From the NCBI RefSeq assembly GCF_039831995.1, contig NZ_JBDOIO010000003.1, positions 310,001-374,000 of the forward strand: DNA of 64,000 bases, in the 5' to 3' direction. Positions 13,963 to 23,208 of this stretch are shown one piece after another (positions within the stretch are counted from its first letter, which is position 1; each line of letters starts with the position of its first letter). The position numbers were made by a program, and so were the translations under genes. Origin of the DNA: Paenibacillus pabuli. Lineage in GTDB: Bacteria; Bacillota; Bacilli; Paenibacillales; Paenibacillaceae. A model generated the notes under the pieces. It made no database searches. It had not been told where the DNA came from and worked only from the letters and a program-made list of their open reading frames with translations.

Positions 13963-15906
13963 ATGCAGACAACACAGGTTCATATCCGAGACCAATTTTG
14001 GGAGGATTATTCCGCACTGGTACGTCAAACGGTCATCCCTTATCAATGGGAGGCGCTGAATGATCGGATTGAAGGGGCGGAACCCAGCTATGCCATCCGA
14101 AATTTCCGAATCGCGGCCGGTCTGGAACAGGGAGAATTCGGTGGATGGGTGTTTCAGGATAGTGATGTATATAAATGGTTGGAAGCGGTTGCTTATTCGC
14201 TGCGGAGTCATCCTGATTCCGAATTGGAGAATATTGCGGACGGAGCAATCGATCTGATTGGTCAGGCTCAGCGCGATAACGGGTACATTAATACTTATTT
14301 TACGATCAAGGAACCGGGCAAAGAGTGGACTAACCTGTATGAGGCCCATGAGTTGTACTGTGCCGGACATCTGATCGAAGCTGCGGTGGCCTACGCTGAT
14401 GCAACGGGTAAACGTAAACTGCTGGACATTGCATGCCGCTTCGCTGACTTAATCGACACGCTTTTCGGTACAGGGGAGAATCAGAAGCGGGCATATTGCG
14501 GGCACCAGGAGATTGAACTGGCTCTGGTCAAGCTGTATCACGCGACCGGAGAGGAACGTTATTTGAATCTAAGCCGATATTTCATTGATGAGCGGGGCAG
14601 CAGCCCAAGCTATTTCGTCCTGGAATGGGAACAGCGCGGCAGAACAGGCATCTGGTCGCAAGGCTCGCCAAATCTGGAGATGTATCAATCACATCTACCG
14701 GTACGAGAGCAGACAGCTGCGGTTGGACACTCCGTACGTGCCGTTTACATGTATACGGCCATGGCCGATCTCGCCCACTTGACGAAGGATGACAGCTTGC
14801 GAGCGGCTTGCGAACGGCTGTGGGCCAATACAACCCGCAAACAGATGTACATTACGGGCGGCGTGGGAGCAACGCATCTGGGTGAGGCATTCACCTTCGA
14901 TTATGATCTGCCCAATGACGCGGTGTACGCGGAAACTTGCGCTTCCATCGGACTTATCTTCTGGGCACGTCGGATGCTCCGATTGGAGGCGAAGAGTGAG
15001 TATGCGGACGTGATGGAACGTGCGCTGTACAACAACGTGCTTGGCAGCATGTCCAAGGACGGTAAACACTTTTTCTATGTCAATCCACTTGAAGTATGGC
15101 CCGAGGCCAGCATGCGCAATCCGGACAAACATCATGTGAAACCAGTCCGCCAGAAGTGGTTCGGCTGTTCCTGCTGCCCGCCAAACGTGGCCCGTTTGCT
15201 TAGCTCGCTCAACGATTATATCTATGATGTATCTGCGGAAGAGAACGCGGTTCATGTTCATTTATACATTGGCAGTACGGTACAATTCCCGTCAACCGAA
15301 GGCCGGGCAGTCACCCTGAGTCAATATTCCGAGCTTCCTTGGAATGGCAAAATTAAATTTGGCATCTCGCTTGCTCCAGATAGCTCAGATGGTGCTACAT
15401 TCACACTCGCGCTGCGGATTCCGAACTGGTTCCAGAGCGGGCAGCCTGTTTTGCGAGTGAATGGCGAAGAACAGGCATATACATTGAACAAAGGTTATGC
15501 TCATATCCACCGACTTTGGGCGGAAGGAGATTCATTGGAATGGTTGCTGCCGCTGGAAACGCACTTGATTGAAGCTCATCCGCAAATTCGGGCTGATGCT
15601 GGCAAAGCAGCCATTCAGCGTGGACCACTTGTATATTGCGTGGAAGAGGCGGATAACGGAGCGCCGCTCGCTTCATTATCCATTGCCGAGGCAGCGAACT
15701 TAACGGAGCGTGATGCACCGAATTTACTTGGCGGATGCGTTGTTGTTGAGGGCGACGGACTAACTGCGGATGGGTCAGCATGGCCAGAGGATCAACCGTA
15801 CCAACCGATCCACAAACCTCGCATTCCGGTACGTTTTACAGCCATTCCTTATTATCTGTGGGGGAACCGTGAACCGGGTGAAATGAGCGTCTGGCTGCGC
15901 AACTGA
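13963..15906 (+). CDS. Glycoside hydrolase family 127, beta-L-arabinofuranosidase
   Basis: A 647-residue enzyme of the DUF1680/GH127 family, whose prototype HypBA1 releases L-arabinose from beta-L-arabinofuranosyl chains. The zinc-site and catalytic residues known from HypBA1 are present: Glu308 in G-E-A-F-T-F-D (acid/base equivalent), Glu324 and Cys326 in A-E-T-C, and Cys404-Cys405 in C-S-C-C-P-P-N, where the first of the pair is equivalent to the nucleophilic Cys417. There is no signal peptide, so the substrate must be imported. The ATG follows GGAGG. Flanked by an AraC regulator and a sugar TCS plus importer, it fits intracellular degradation of arabino-oligosaccharides. Some relatives have other specificities, so the exact linkage is inference. 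Confidence 0.92.
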   Translation: MQTTQVHIRDQFWEDYSALVRQTVIPYQWEALNDRIEGAEPSYAIRNFRIAAGLEQGEFGGWVFQDSDVYKWLEAVAYSLRSHPDSELENIADGAIDLIGQAQRDNGYINTYFTIKEPGKEWTNLYEAHELYCAGHLIEAAVAYADATGKRKLLDIACRFADLIDTLFGTGENQKRAYCGHQEIELALVKLYHATGEERYLNLSRYFIDERGSSPSYFVLEWEQRGRTGIWSQGSPNLEMYQSHLPVREQTAAVGHSVRAVYMYTAMADLAHLTKDDSLRAACERLWANTTRKQMYITGGVGATHLGEAFTFDYDLPNDAVYAETCASIGLIFWARRMLRLEAKSEYADVMERALYNNVLGSMSKDGKHFFYVNPLEVWPEASMRNPDKHHVKPVRQKWFGCSCCPPNVARLLSSLNDYIYDVSAEENAVHVHLYIGSTVQFPSTEGRAVTLSQYSELPWNGKIKFGISLAPDSSDGATFTLALRIPNWFQSGQPVLRVNGEEQAYTLNKGYAHIHRLWAEGDSLEWLLPLETHLIEAHPQIRADAGKAAIQRGPLVYCVEEADNGAPLASLSIAEAANLTERDAPNLLGGCVVVEGDGLTADGSAWPEDQPYQPIHKPRIPVRFTAIPYYLWGNREPGEMSVWLRN

Positions 15907-16065
15907 AGCGTGGGTCATCCAAGCAACTCCAACGTTAAATGTCTAGAATGGCAGCTGAACATAACGCGTGGTTTCAATACTGGCAAGACAGAAGGTCCCT
16001 CGTATATTATCGGGGGCCTTCCGCCATGTCTGGCACACCCGAAACCCGGAAGCGGAGATGAATGC

Positions 16066-17826
16066 ATGAATACAGAACATGTACCCAAGTCCCGTATCGA
16101 ACGAATTACGTTGAAAAATCGAATTCTTTTGCTTTTTGCGGCCGTAGCCCTCATTCCTTTCCTCTTATCCTGCTACCTGTCTTACCGAACAATTCATTCC
16201 ATTCTGACGACCAAATTGCAATCCGGTATCCAGAGCAACCTCAAACAGGTGACGCTTTCCTTGGAAAACACGCTCAGTAACCTCAACCATGTATCTCAAC
16301 AGCTCGCCTTCGAAGGAAGCATTGGTAAACAGCTGGAGCAGCTCATGCTTGCGGATCAGCCTTATGATCGCAGTTATTTGACCGACCAGATCAAAAACCA
16401 GCTGAACCTGATTGCGTTTACCAATCCCAATATCGGGTTATCGATGTATTATTTTCGTAAAGACGGTACCTATCTCTTTGAAACCATGGGGGTCAAGGAT
16501 TCATTCAATCCGGAGAAACTGCCGATCATGGCGAGTTATTACGGAATCACCTATTTTGGACCCCATATCAGTAACGACAGGTTCAACGATCAATATGTTC
16601 TTTCTGCACTGCGCAAGGTGGATCTGCCCGAACGGGAGGATGCCTATGTATATATCGAAACTGGATTTAATCTTACCCAGAGTATCCTTGATCTGGACGA
16701 TGTCAGCAAAAATACGGCCCATCTCATTTTGGATAATCACGGACGGGTCTCGTACAGCGAATTAAGGGATGCTTTTCCCGAAAACGCGACTTTTCCGGTT
16801 TCTGGCGGGCTCTCAGAGGCTTCAGCAACTTCGGGAATCGCTTCGGGCTATTACTGGTACAGGCAATACAGTAACCAGGGCTGGAGCGTGGTTTCGCTCG
16901 TATCGAAAGCAGATTACGATCAGGAGAAAAACCGCTGGATGATGCAGATGGTTCTGTTAACCGTGCTATTCGCCGCAGTCAGTTTGGCCATCGGCTGGTT
17001 GCTGTGGAAAATGGTATATCGGCCCTTGTCCCAATTTCACCGGGAAATGAAGCTGATGCTGAACAGCAACTTCAACGTGGTGGATGCGAACTCGCGCATA
17101 CCGGAATTTGAAATGCTGCTGACGCAATTCGGGCGAATGAAATCCCACATTGCAAGGTTATATTCCGAAGTAGAGTTAAAAGAGAAACGTAGGGCGGACC
17201 TCGAAATTGAAAAGCTGCTCTACCAGATCAATCCGCATTTCCTGATGAATACGCTGGATACTGCGCACTGGTTGGCTGTCATGAATGGACAGGAGGAGAT
17301 CGACCGGCTCGTGACTTCGCTGAACAAGCTGCTGTATTACAATTTGCGCAAGGGTGGCCAGAGCTCAACCATACGTGAAGAGATTGACTCGCTCAGGCAG
17401 TATCTAATCTTGCAGCAGATCCGCTATAATTTTCAATTCGATGTTCGCATACACATCGATGACGAACTGCTTAACGTACCCGTGCCGAGGTTTATTTTGC
17501 AGCCGCTCGTTGAAAATTCGCTGTACCATGGGCTGGATGACAAGGGAAGGATCGAAGTCGAAGTAAGCAGGCACAACGATCGGCTTGAAATTTCGATTAT
17601 CGACAACGGCAAGGGTATCTCCGAAGAGAAAATCAAAGCGCTGCTGGAACAAGAACAGGCCGAACGTCATCGGGTCGGCATGGGGATCGGCATGAATTAT
17701 GTCAAGCGTATGCTGGAGTCTTATTATGAAGGCTATGCCAGCATGAGCGTATCCAGCGAACTGGGGCAAGGAACCCGGATCGTCATTGAGCTGCCAATTC
17801 AATGTGAAGGGGAGGAATCATCATGA
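16066..17826 (+). CDS. YesM-type sensor histidine kinase
   Basis: A 586-residue membrane kinase: transmembrane helix near residues 18-40, a large extracytoplasmic sensor domain, second helix (W-M-M-Q-M-V-L-L-T-V-L-F-A-A-V-S-L-A-I-G-W-L-L, about 285-307), HAMP-like linker, then the His_kinase box Y-Q-I-N-P-H-F-L-M-N-T-L-D with the phospho-acceptor His and a HATPase domain (L-V-E-N-S-L-Y-H-G-L, D-N-G-K-G-I, G-I-G-M-N-Y-V). Start ATG 16066 is 8 bases behind GGAG; the longer frame reads a non-homologous 52 residues. It overlaps its response regulator by ATGA. It probably senses an extracellular oligosaccharide or the loaded binding protein at 19122. Confidence 0.92.
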   Translation: MNTEHVPKSRIERITLKNRILLLFAAVALIPFLLSCYLSYRTIHSILTTKLQSGIQSNLKQVTLSLENTLSNLNHVSQQLAFEGSIGKQLEQLMLADQPYDRSYLTDQIKNQLNLIAFTNPNIGLSMYYFRKDGTYLFETMGVKDSFNPEKLPIMASYYGITYFGPHISNDRFNDQYVLSALRKVDLPEREDAYVYIETGFNLTQSILDLDDVSKNTAHLILDNHGRVSYSELRDAFPENATFPVSGGLSEASATSGIASGYYWYRQYSNQGWSVVSLVSKADYDQEKNRWMMQMVLLTVLFAAVSLAIGWLLWKMVYRPLSQFHREMKLMLNSNFNVVDANSRIPEFEMLLTQFGRMKSHIARLYSEVELKEKRRADLEIEKLLYQINPHFLMNTLDTAHWLAVMNGQEEIDRLVTSLNKLLYYNLRKGGQSSTIREEIDSLRQYLILQQIRYNFQFDVRIHIDDELLNVPVPRFILQPLVENSLYHGLDDKGRIEVEVSRHNDRLEISIIDNGKGISEEKIKALLEQEQAERHRVGMGIGMNYVKRMLESYYEGYASMSVSSELGQGTRIVIELPIQCEGEESS

Positions 17827-18953
17827 TCAATGTGCTAATCGTCGATGACGATCAACTGGTGCGCAAAGGGCTCATGCTCGCAATGCCTTGGGATAGATTT
17901 GAAATGAAGGTCGTTGGCGAAGCGGGGAACGGAGAGAAGGCACTTGAATTCCTGTCTGAAAACCACGTCGATCTATTGATTACTGATCTGGCCATGCCGG
18001 TTATGTCAGGAATCGAGTTGATCCGCGTTGCCCGCAAGCAGTACCCGGATTTGCCCATTGCGGTCCTGACCCTCCATCAGGATTTTGAATACATTCAGGA
18101 AGCACTGCGTCTGGGCGCCATCGATTACATTGCCAAAGTACAGCTTGAGAAAGAACGGTTCGAGGAAGTGCTTGGGCGCATCCATGGTCGTATCCTGGCC
18201 GACAGGCGAAAACGGTCAAATGACGATGCCGCTGGTGTATCCGGGAAGGATGCATTGTTTTATGGAGAGCCTGAACGAGGTACTCGAGCAGTGAACGAAC
18301 TGGACTGCGAATGTGAACAGCCTGGGTCAACATTCGTTGAAGTGGGCGATGGGAGCATTAAGGACAAGTTGCAATCATTTCGCTGGGTTCATGAGGAGGG
18401 TTACATGATTGAACTGCTGCACGAATTGAAAACGATGAGATTGCCCGTGCCCCGATTGATGCAGCTGCTTTACAGCATAACAGCCGAATGGAACCGCACG
18501 TTCAAATACATCGTCCACACGGAAATGACCACGCCTGTTCATTTTGCCTCATGGAATGAGGTGGTGGCATGGATGGCGAACTTTCGGGCAGAAGCGCTTC
18601 ATTTATCGGGTGGACAGTATCTGCGTAAGGAGGTAAGCAGCAGTATTATGACCGCCGTCAAAATCATACATGACGAGCTGCACAAACCTTTATTCGCCAG
18701 CGATGTATCGAAGCGGGTCAATCTTAGCCGCAGTTATTTCAATCAATGCTTCAAGGAAATGGTCGGCTACTCCTTTAACGAATACCTTCGCAAGATCCGG
18801 ATGGGCAAAGCGAAGGACTACCTCACCAAAACAGCTAAACCGATTGTCTGGATTGCGGAGCATACGGGCTATGCAGATGAAAAATACTTCAGCCGGATTT
18901 TTCGTGAGCAGGTAGGCATGCTGCCAAGCGAATACCGCAATGCCCCAAGGTGA
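17823..18953 (+). CDS. YesN-type response regulator with AraC HTH
   Basis: A 376-residue protein with a receiver domain (I-V-D-D-D at 6-10, phospho-acceptor Asp55 in I-T-D-L-A-M-P, K at A-K-V) and a C-terminal AraC double helix-turn-helix (L-F-A-S-D-V-S-K-R-V-N-L-S-R-S-Y-F-N-Q-C-F-K, and I-V-W-I-A-E-H-T-G-Y-A-D-E-K-Y-F-S-R-I-F-R). It is shorter than the usual 500-540 residues because the middle region is reduced. It overlaps the kinase gene by four bases. The target is presumably the importer operon beginning at 19122, whose promoter region starts 40 bases downstream. Confidence 0.92.
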   Translation: MINVLIVDDDQLVRKGLMLAMPWDRFEMKVVGEAGNGEKALEFLSENHVDLLITDLAMPVMSGIELIRVARKQYPDLPIAVLTLHQDFEYIQEALRLGAIDYIAKVQLEKERFEEVLGRIHGRILADRRKRSNDDAAGVSGKDALFYGEPERGTRAVNELDCECEQPGSTFVEVGDGSIKDKLQSFRWVHEEGYMIELLHELKTMRLPVPRLMQLLYSITAEWNRTFKYIVHTEMTTPVHFASWNEVVAWMANFRAEALHLSGGQYLRKEVSSSIMTAVKIIHDELHKPLFASDVSKRVNLSRSYFNQCFKEMVGYSFNEYLRKIRMGKAKDYLTKTAKPIVWIAEHTGYADEKYFSRIFREQVGMLPSEYRNAPR

Positions 18954-18989
18954 GGGTAGACGGATGGAGAGAAGGTAGGATGAATGATT

Positions 18990-19003
18990 TGTAAGCGTTA
19001 TCA
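18990..19003 (+). promoter_or_regulatory. Catabolite-responsive element (cre, CcpA site)
   Basis: TGTAAGCGTTATCA matches the Bacillus cre consensus TGWAARCGYTWNCW at every position. It lies 119 bases before the lipoprotein gene, so the importer is expected to be under CcpA catabolite control. Confidence 0.8.
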
Positions 19004-19121
19004 AAAACGGACGTTTCACCTCCTGTTTCTCGTTCGCTTCTCTATCCATAAACGTTTTCCGGCCGTGTTATATTGTTGGTGCTGGACGCTAATGACATTC
19101 CATTAAAGGGGGAGCATCCAT

Positions 19122-20816
19122 TTGGGCAAAAAAATGGTCATGGTGGGAATGATGCTGCTGCTCGCATTCACGAGCGCCTGCAGCAGCACAGGCAATGAGG
19201 AGAACGAAACGGCGGAAAACAATTCCACGCCTGGTGTTGTTGAAGAAGGGCCGGCAGATCCATTTGGCAAGTATGATCAGGCGATTACACTGACGTATGG
19301 CAAAGAGGTCGATCCAACGGACAAAAGCTTGCCTGCCGGGGATACACCGGAGAACAACCAGTACTCGCGTTATGTGAAGGACAACCTGAACATTGATACC
19401 AAGGTCACCTGGCAGGCGGCCACCGGAACGAACTACGAGCAGAAAGTCAACCTGGCAATCTCCAGTAACGATCTGCCCGATGCGCTCGTGGTCAAGGACA
19501 CCCAGTTGCGGGCGATGGTGAAGGCTGGCCAGCTGGAGGACCTGACCGATGCATTTAATCGATATGCTTCACCAGCCATGAAAAGTTACATGGAGAAAAC
19601 AAACGGTGTCTCTGCCGAGGCTGTGACATTTGACGGGAAGATGTACGCCATTCCCAGTATACAAGTACACTCCGATGGTGTTCACCAAATGTGGATACGA
19701 AAGGATTGGCTCGACAAGCTGGGACTTGAGCCGCCCAAAACGGTGGAGGAACTGGAGAACGTAGCGAAAGCTTTTGTGGAACAGGACCCGGACGGCAACG
19801 GCAAGAACGATACGATCGGGATTGCCGGACAGCAGAACGGCGGTAGGTTATACGCCAACTTTCTGGAATCAACCAACAACACGTATGGACTTGATCCGAT
19901 CTTCGGGGCTTACAAGGCTTATCCTGGTTACTGGTTAAAAGATGATGCGGGGAACCCGGTCTACGGTTCCATTCTGCCGGAAACGAAGGAAGCGCTCGCC
20001 AAACTGCGCGACATGTATGCGAATGGGCTAATTGACAAGGAACTCGGCATTCGCAAAAGCGCGTCCGAGCCTGTGGTCAACGGTAATGCAGGTATCTTCT
20101 TCGCGCCATGGTGGATGGGATACGGACCTCTGCCTGACGCGATTAAAAACGATCCGAATGCCAACTGGCAGGCATACTTGTTGCCGCTGGATGACGATGG
20201 ACAATTTAACGCTCACATGGGCGCCCCTTCTACCGTATTCGTTGTCGTGCGCAAAGGATATGAACATCCCGAAGCCGTCATCAAAATGTTGAACCTGCTC
20301 ATTCGCGATGAGTCAAAATTCGATATCTCTGTGCCTGTGGGCCACTATCCGCTGCGTGTACCGATGTCCTACATGGATGAGAGCGAATATTCGGCGAAAG
20401 CATTGCAGGAAGTACTCGCTGGCACGAAGAAACCCGAAGACTTTACCGATCCGGGCTATAAACTGCTTGCTGCGGATATTGAGAACGTCAAAAAAGTGAA
20501 GAAAGAGCCGTATGACAATATGGACATCCAGTATTGGGACCCCCAGGCAGACCTTGGTGTATGGAGCCGCATCTATTCACTCTTGGTCGGATCATCGTCC
20601 TTGCAGCAGGACTATAACAAGGTATATAGCCTTCTCTATTCCCAAACCCGTACGATGGAAAGCCGCTGGTCGAATCTGAAAAAGCTGGAGGATGAAACCT
20701 TCCTGAAAATCATTATGGGAGCTGCACCTCTGGATACATTCGATACGTTCGTCAGCGACTGGAAAAAGCAAGGCGGGGACAAAATCACCGAGGAAGTGAA
20801 GGAGTACGTCAAGTAG
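19122..20816 (+). CDS. Extracellular solute-binding lipoprotein (LplA/LipO-like), sugar ABC transporter
   Basis: A 564-residue lipoprotein of the family 1 solute-binding proteins. It has a signal peptide with lipobox T-S-A-C (lipidated Cys20), then a Ser/Glu/Asn-rich linker and the long binding domain typical of Paenibacillus importers for oligosaccharides (Y-S-R-Y-V-K-D-N-L-N-I, S-S-N-D-L-P-D-A, W-I-R-K-D-W-L-D-K-L-G, D-P-D-G-N-G-K-N-D-T). TTG 19122 follows GGGGGAG. It starts the importer operon with the two permeases downstream; no ATPase is encoded, which is usual because a shared MsmX/UgpC-type ATPase serves these systems. With the GH127 enzyme next door, an arabinose-containing oligosaccharide is the likely ligand (inference). 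Confidence 0.92.
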   Translation: MGKKMVMVGMMLLLAFTSACSSTGNEENETAENNSTPGVVEEGPADPFGKYDQAITLTYGKEVDPTDKSLPAGDTPENNQYSRYVKDNLNIDTKVTWQAATGTNYEQKVNLAISSNDLPDALVVKDTQLRAMVKAGQLEDLTDAFNRYASPAMKSYMEKTNGVSAEAVTFDGKMYAIPSIQVHSDGVHQMWIRKDWLDKLGLEPPKTVEELENVAKAFVEQDPDGNGKNDTIGIAGQQNGGRLYANFLESTNNTYGLDPIFGAYKAYPGYWLKDDAGNPVYGSILPETKEALAKLRDMYANGLIDKELGIRKSASEPVVNGNAGIFFAPWWMGYGPLPDAIKNDPNANWQAYLLPLDDDGQFNAHMGAPSTVFVVVRKGYEHPEAVIKMLNLLIRDESKFDISVPVGHYPLRVPMSYMDESEYSAKALQEVLAGTKKPEDFTDPGYKLLAADIENVKKVKKEPYDNMDIQYWDPQADLGVWSRIYSLLVGSSSLQQDYNKVYSLLYSQTRTMESRWSNLKKLEDETFLKIIMGAAPLDTFDTFVSDWKKQGGDKITEEVKEYVK

Positions 20817-20828
20817 AAGCTGTCCAGA

Positions 20829-20860
20829 GCGCCGGGGTCAGTCATCCGGCGCTTCTTCTT
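20829..20860 (+). terminator. Intercistronic hairpin/attenuator between binding protein and permeases
   Basis: GC-rich 7-bp stem GCGCCGG/CCGGCGC (20829-20835 with 20846-20852) followed by TTCTTCTT. Partial termination here would keep binding-protein mRNA in excess over permease mRNA. Confidence 0.6.
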
Positions 20861-20901
20861 GAGAAGATCAGGGATGGGAGATTGCAGAGGAGGAACAACG
20901 G

Positions 20902-21792
20902 ATGCGAAATCGAAGTTTCATCAAACATTATTACATCATGTTGCTGCCCGGATTTCTGTGGCTGCTGTTCATCAGTATCATTCCCATGTTCGGGATTGCC
21001 ATTGCCTTTCAGGACTTCAACCCGGGCCAAGGCATCTGGAAATCGACCTGGATTGGGCTGGAGAACTTCGAATATATGTTCAGCCTGAACGATACCAAGA
21101 CCATTTTCTTCAATACAGTGAATATTGCCGTCATGAAAATTGCCGGTAACCTGATTGTGCCGTTGATCTTTGCGATCATGCTCAATGAACTGCGTCTCAT
21201 GGTGGTCAAGCGGTGGGTGCAAACGATCGTGTATCTTCCGCATTTTTTGTCCTGGGTTATTCTATCCGGCATATTGCTCGACGTGTTTTCGTACACGGGT
21301 CCGGTCAACGGATTGCTGAACATCCTTGGCATCGAACCAGTATTGTTCTTTGCCCGTGCAGACCTGTTCCCGTTTATTGTGGTCGGCAGTGACGTATGGA
21401 AGGAGTTCGGCTTCAACACAATCATCTATCTGGCTGCCCTGACGGGCATCAGTCCCTCCCTGTACGAAGCTGCTTCAATTGACGGAGCAACCCGGATGCG
21501 GAGAATCTGGCATGTAACCTTGCCAGGCTTGCGTACCACGATTGTGCTCTTGGCTGTGCTAAGCCTGGGGAACGTACTGAATGCAGGCTTTGACCAGATT
21601 TTCAATCTATACAATCCACTGCTCTACTCAACAGGTGACATTATCGATACTTGGGTATACCGCGAAGGCTTGTTGAACATGCAGTATGGACTTGCAACCG
21701 CGGTTGGTTTGCTGAAATCGGTGGTCAGTTTTGTGCTCATCATTGTCTCGTATCTGCTGGCTTCGAAGTTCGCCAATTACCGCATATTCTGA
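20902..21792 (+). CDS. ABC sugar transporter permease, LplB type
   Basis: A 296-residue inner component of a binding-protein-dependent importer with six transmembrane helices. It shows the family start (Y-Y-I-M-L-L-P-G-F-L-W-L-L-F-I) and G-I-A-I-A-F-Q-D-F-N-P-G. The EAA loop that contacts the ATPase is Y-E-A-A-S-I-D-G-A-T-R-M-R-R-I-W-H-V-T-L-P (about 190-210). GAGGAGGAAC precedes the ATG. It is the second gene of the cre-controlled operon and pairs with the YtcP-type permease 22 bases downstream. Confidence 0.93.
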   Translation: MRNRSFIKHYYIMLLPGFLWLLFISIIPMFGIAIAFQDFNPGQGIWKSTWIGLENFEYMFSLNDTKTIFFNTVNIAVMKIAGNLIVPLIFAIMLNELRLMVVKRWVQTIVYLPHFLSWVILSGILLDVFSYTGPVNGLLNILGIEPVLFFARADLFPFIVVGSDVWKEFGFNTIIYLAALTGISPSLYEAASIDGATRMRRIWHVTLPGLRTTIVLLAVLSLGNVLNAGFDQIFNLYNPLLYSTGDIIDTWVYREGLLNMQYGLATAVGLLKSVVSFVLIIVSYLLASKFANYRIF

Positions 21793-21814
21793 TTAGGAGA
21801 AGGAGTCGAGCGAG

Positions 21815-22699
21815 ATGATAAGAGAAACAACGCTGCGATCCAGGGTGTTCGATATCACGCTTCTGGTTGTGCTGCTCCTGATTGCATTCCTGTGCATATT
21901 ACCTCTGTGGTATACGCTGGCCGTGTCTTTAAGCGAAAAATCAGCGGCAGCTGCCGGAAAAGTATGGTTATGGCCTGTTGGCTTCAACTTCAATTCATAC
22001 CAGCAAATTATCGGCGATCGTTCCTTTTTCAATTCCTTTTGGATCTCCATTCAGCGGGTTGTGCTTGGTGCTACAATCACGTTTGTAGTGACAACGATGA
22101 TGGCGTATCCGCTCTCACGAAGCCCGCGTGAATTCCGGATGCGCAATGTATTCATGTGGATTCTTGTGTTCACGCTGCTGTTTAACGGCGGCTTGATTCC
22201 CTGGTATATGACCGTGAAGGCAATTGGGCTGTATGATACCATCTGGGCGCTTGTTCTTGGCGGGGGAGTACCGGTATTTAACGTTATTCTGATCGTGAAC
22301 TATTTCCGCAATCTGCCCAAGGAACTGGACGAGGCTGCTCTCGTGGACGGGGCCGGGCCGTGGCGAATGTTGGTCACCATTTATGTGCCGCTGGCCGTAC
22401 CGGTACTGGCGACCGTCACATTGTTCACCATCGTCTACCATTGGAACGAGTTCTTCCATGGGTTGGTGCTGACTTCAGGTCAGGATCATTATCCACTGCA
22501 AACGTTAATCCAGCAATTCGTTGTGGTCATCGACGCGTCCAACATGACGGAAGACCAATATAAACGCATGAACGAGTTATCCAATCAAACGCTGAATGCC
22601 GCAAAAATTTTCATTGCCATGCTTCCCGTACTTATTGTATATCCATTCCTACAGCGCTTTTTCATCCACGGCATTACTCTAGGTTCGGTGAAGGAGTAG
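21815..22699 (+). CDS. ABC sugar transporter permease, YtcP/LplC type
   Basis: A 294-residue partner permease with six transmembrane helices. It shows the opening I-A-F-L-C-I-L-P-L-W-Y-T-L-A-V-S-L-S, the F-N-G-G-L-I-P-W-Y motif, and the EAA loop L-D-E-A-A-L-V-D-G-A-G-P-W-R-M-L-V-T-I-Y-V-P-L (about 170-192). It ends in G-I-T-L-G-S-V-K-E, the conserved end of this group. AGGAGAAGGAG precedes the ATG. It is the last gene of the importer operon; the ATPase must come from elsewhere, and the UgpC-type ATPase at 32377 is one candidate in this window. Confidence 0.93.
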   Translation: MIRETTLRSRVFDITLLVVLLLIAFLCILPLWYTLAVSLSEKSAAAAGKVWLWPVGFNFNSYQQIIGDRSFFNSFWISIQRVVLGATITFVVTTMMAYPLSRSPREFRMRNVFMWILVFTLLFNGGLIPWYMTVKAIGLYDTIWALVLGGGVPVFNVILIVNYFRNLPKELDEAALVDGAGPWRMLVTIYVPLAVPVLATVTLFTIVYHWNEFFHGLVLTSGQDHYPLQTLIQQFVVVIDASNMTEDQYKRMNELSNQTLNAAKIFIAMLPVLIVYPFLQRFFIHGITLGSVKE

Positions 22700-23208
22700 T
22701 TGCTTCATTCAGGATGCAATATAGAGCAGAGTTCATGAGAGGAAGCGGCACAACTAATTAATGATTTGATCAAAGCATAATTTAATATCTTGGTAGAATA
22801 GGTCAGTATTCGATCTCGTCGATGCTGACCTGTTCTTATTAAAGCTTAACATGAAGTGAATCTTCTAAGGATCTATGAGTTACTTCTCGCTTCACGCGAC
22901 CTTCTAAAAGAAGTTTACAAGTAAGTAAATGTTGAATGCCTACATCCTCCAGAACAATGTTAATGACGGAACTAGCGATCCCGAGATAGCGGAAATTACG
23001 TTAACGATGCTGTAGAAGTATTTTGGCAAAATAACCAGATCGGCTGAAGCCAAGCAGTCTTGCTGAAAGCTGACCAATTATCTAAAGAATGCAGGGGTAA
23101 AGCTTATCAAAATTTATTCATTAATGAACGAAAAGAAGAATGCTATACTAATAAATGAATATGATATGTGTTGGTTATTGCTAAATAGCGGTGAACGGAG
23201 AGTGAGCA
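22700..23208. other. 509-base gap: terminator-like stem and a possible decayed gene
   Basis: A stem AGGTCAG/CTGACCT (22800-22806 with 22825-22831) followed by GTTCTTATT may end the importer operon. On the minus strand, about 55 codons (roughly 22846-23015) stay open without a start and end at TAA 22846-22848; the sequence G-I-A-S-S-V-I-N-I-V-L-E-D-V-G-I-Q faintly recalls the end of a LacI-type regulator, but too little remains for a call. No intact gene was seen. Confidence 0.35.

Noticed and set aside
14695..15261. 188-codon minus-strand ORF inside the GH127 gene
   Set aside because: It is a shadow of a clearly coding plus-strand frame with conserved active-site residues.
15910..16065. YesM kinase starting at 15910
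   Set aside because: The extra 52 residues are not kinase-like; ATG 16066 has GGAG 8 bases upstream and is followed directly by the basic segment and first membrane helix.
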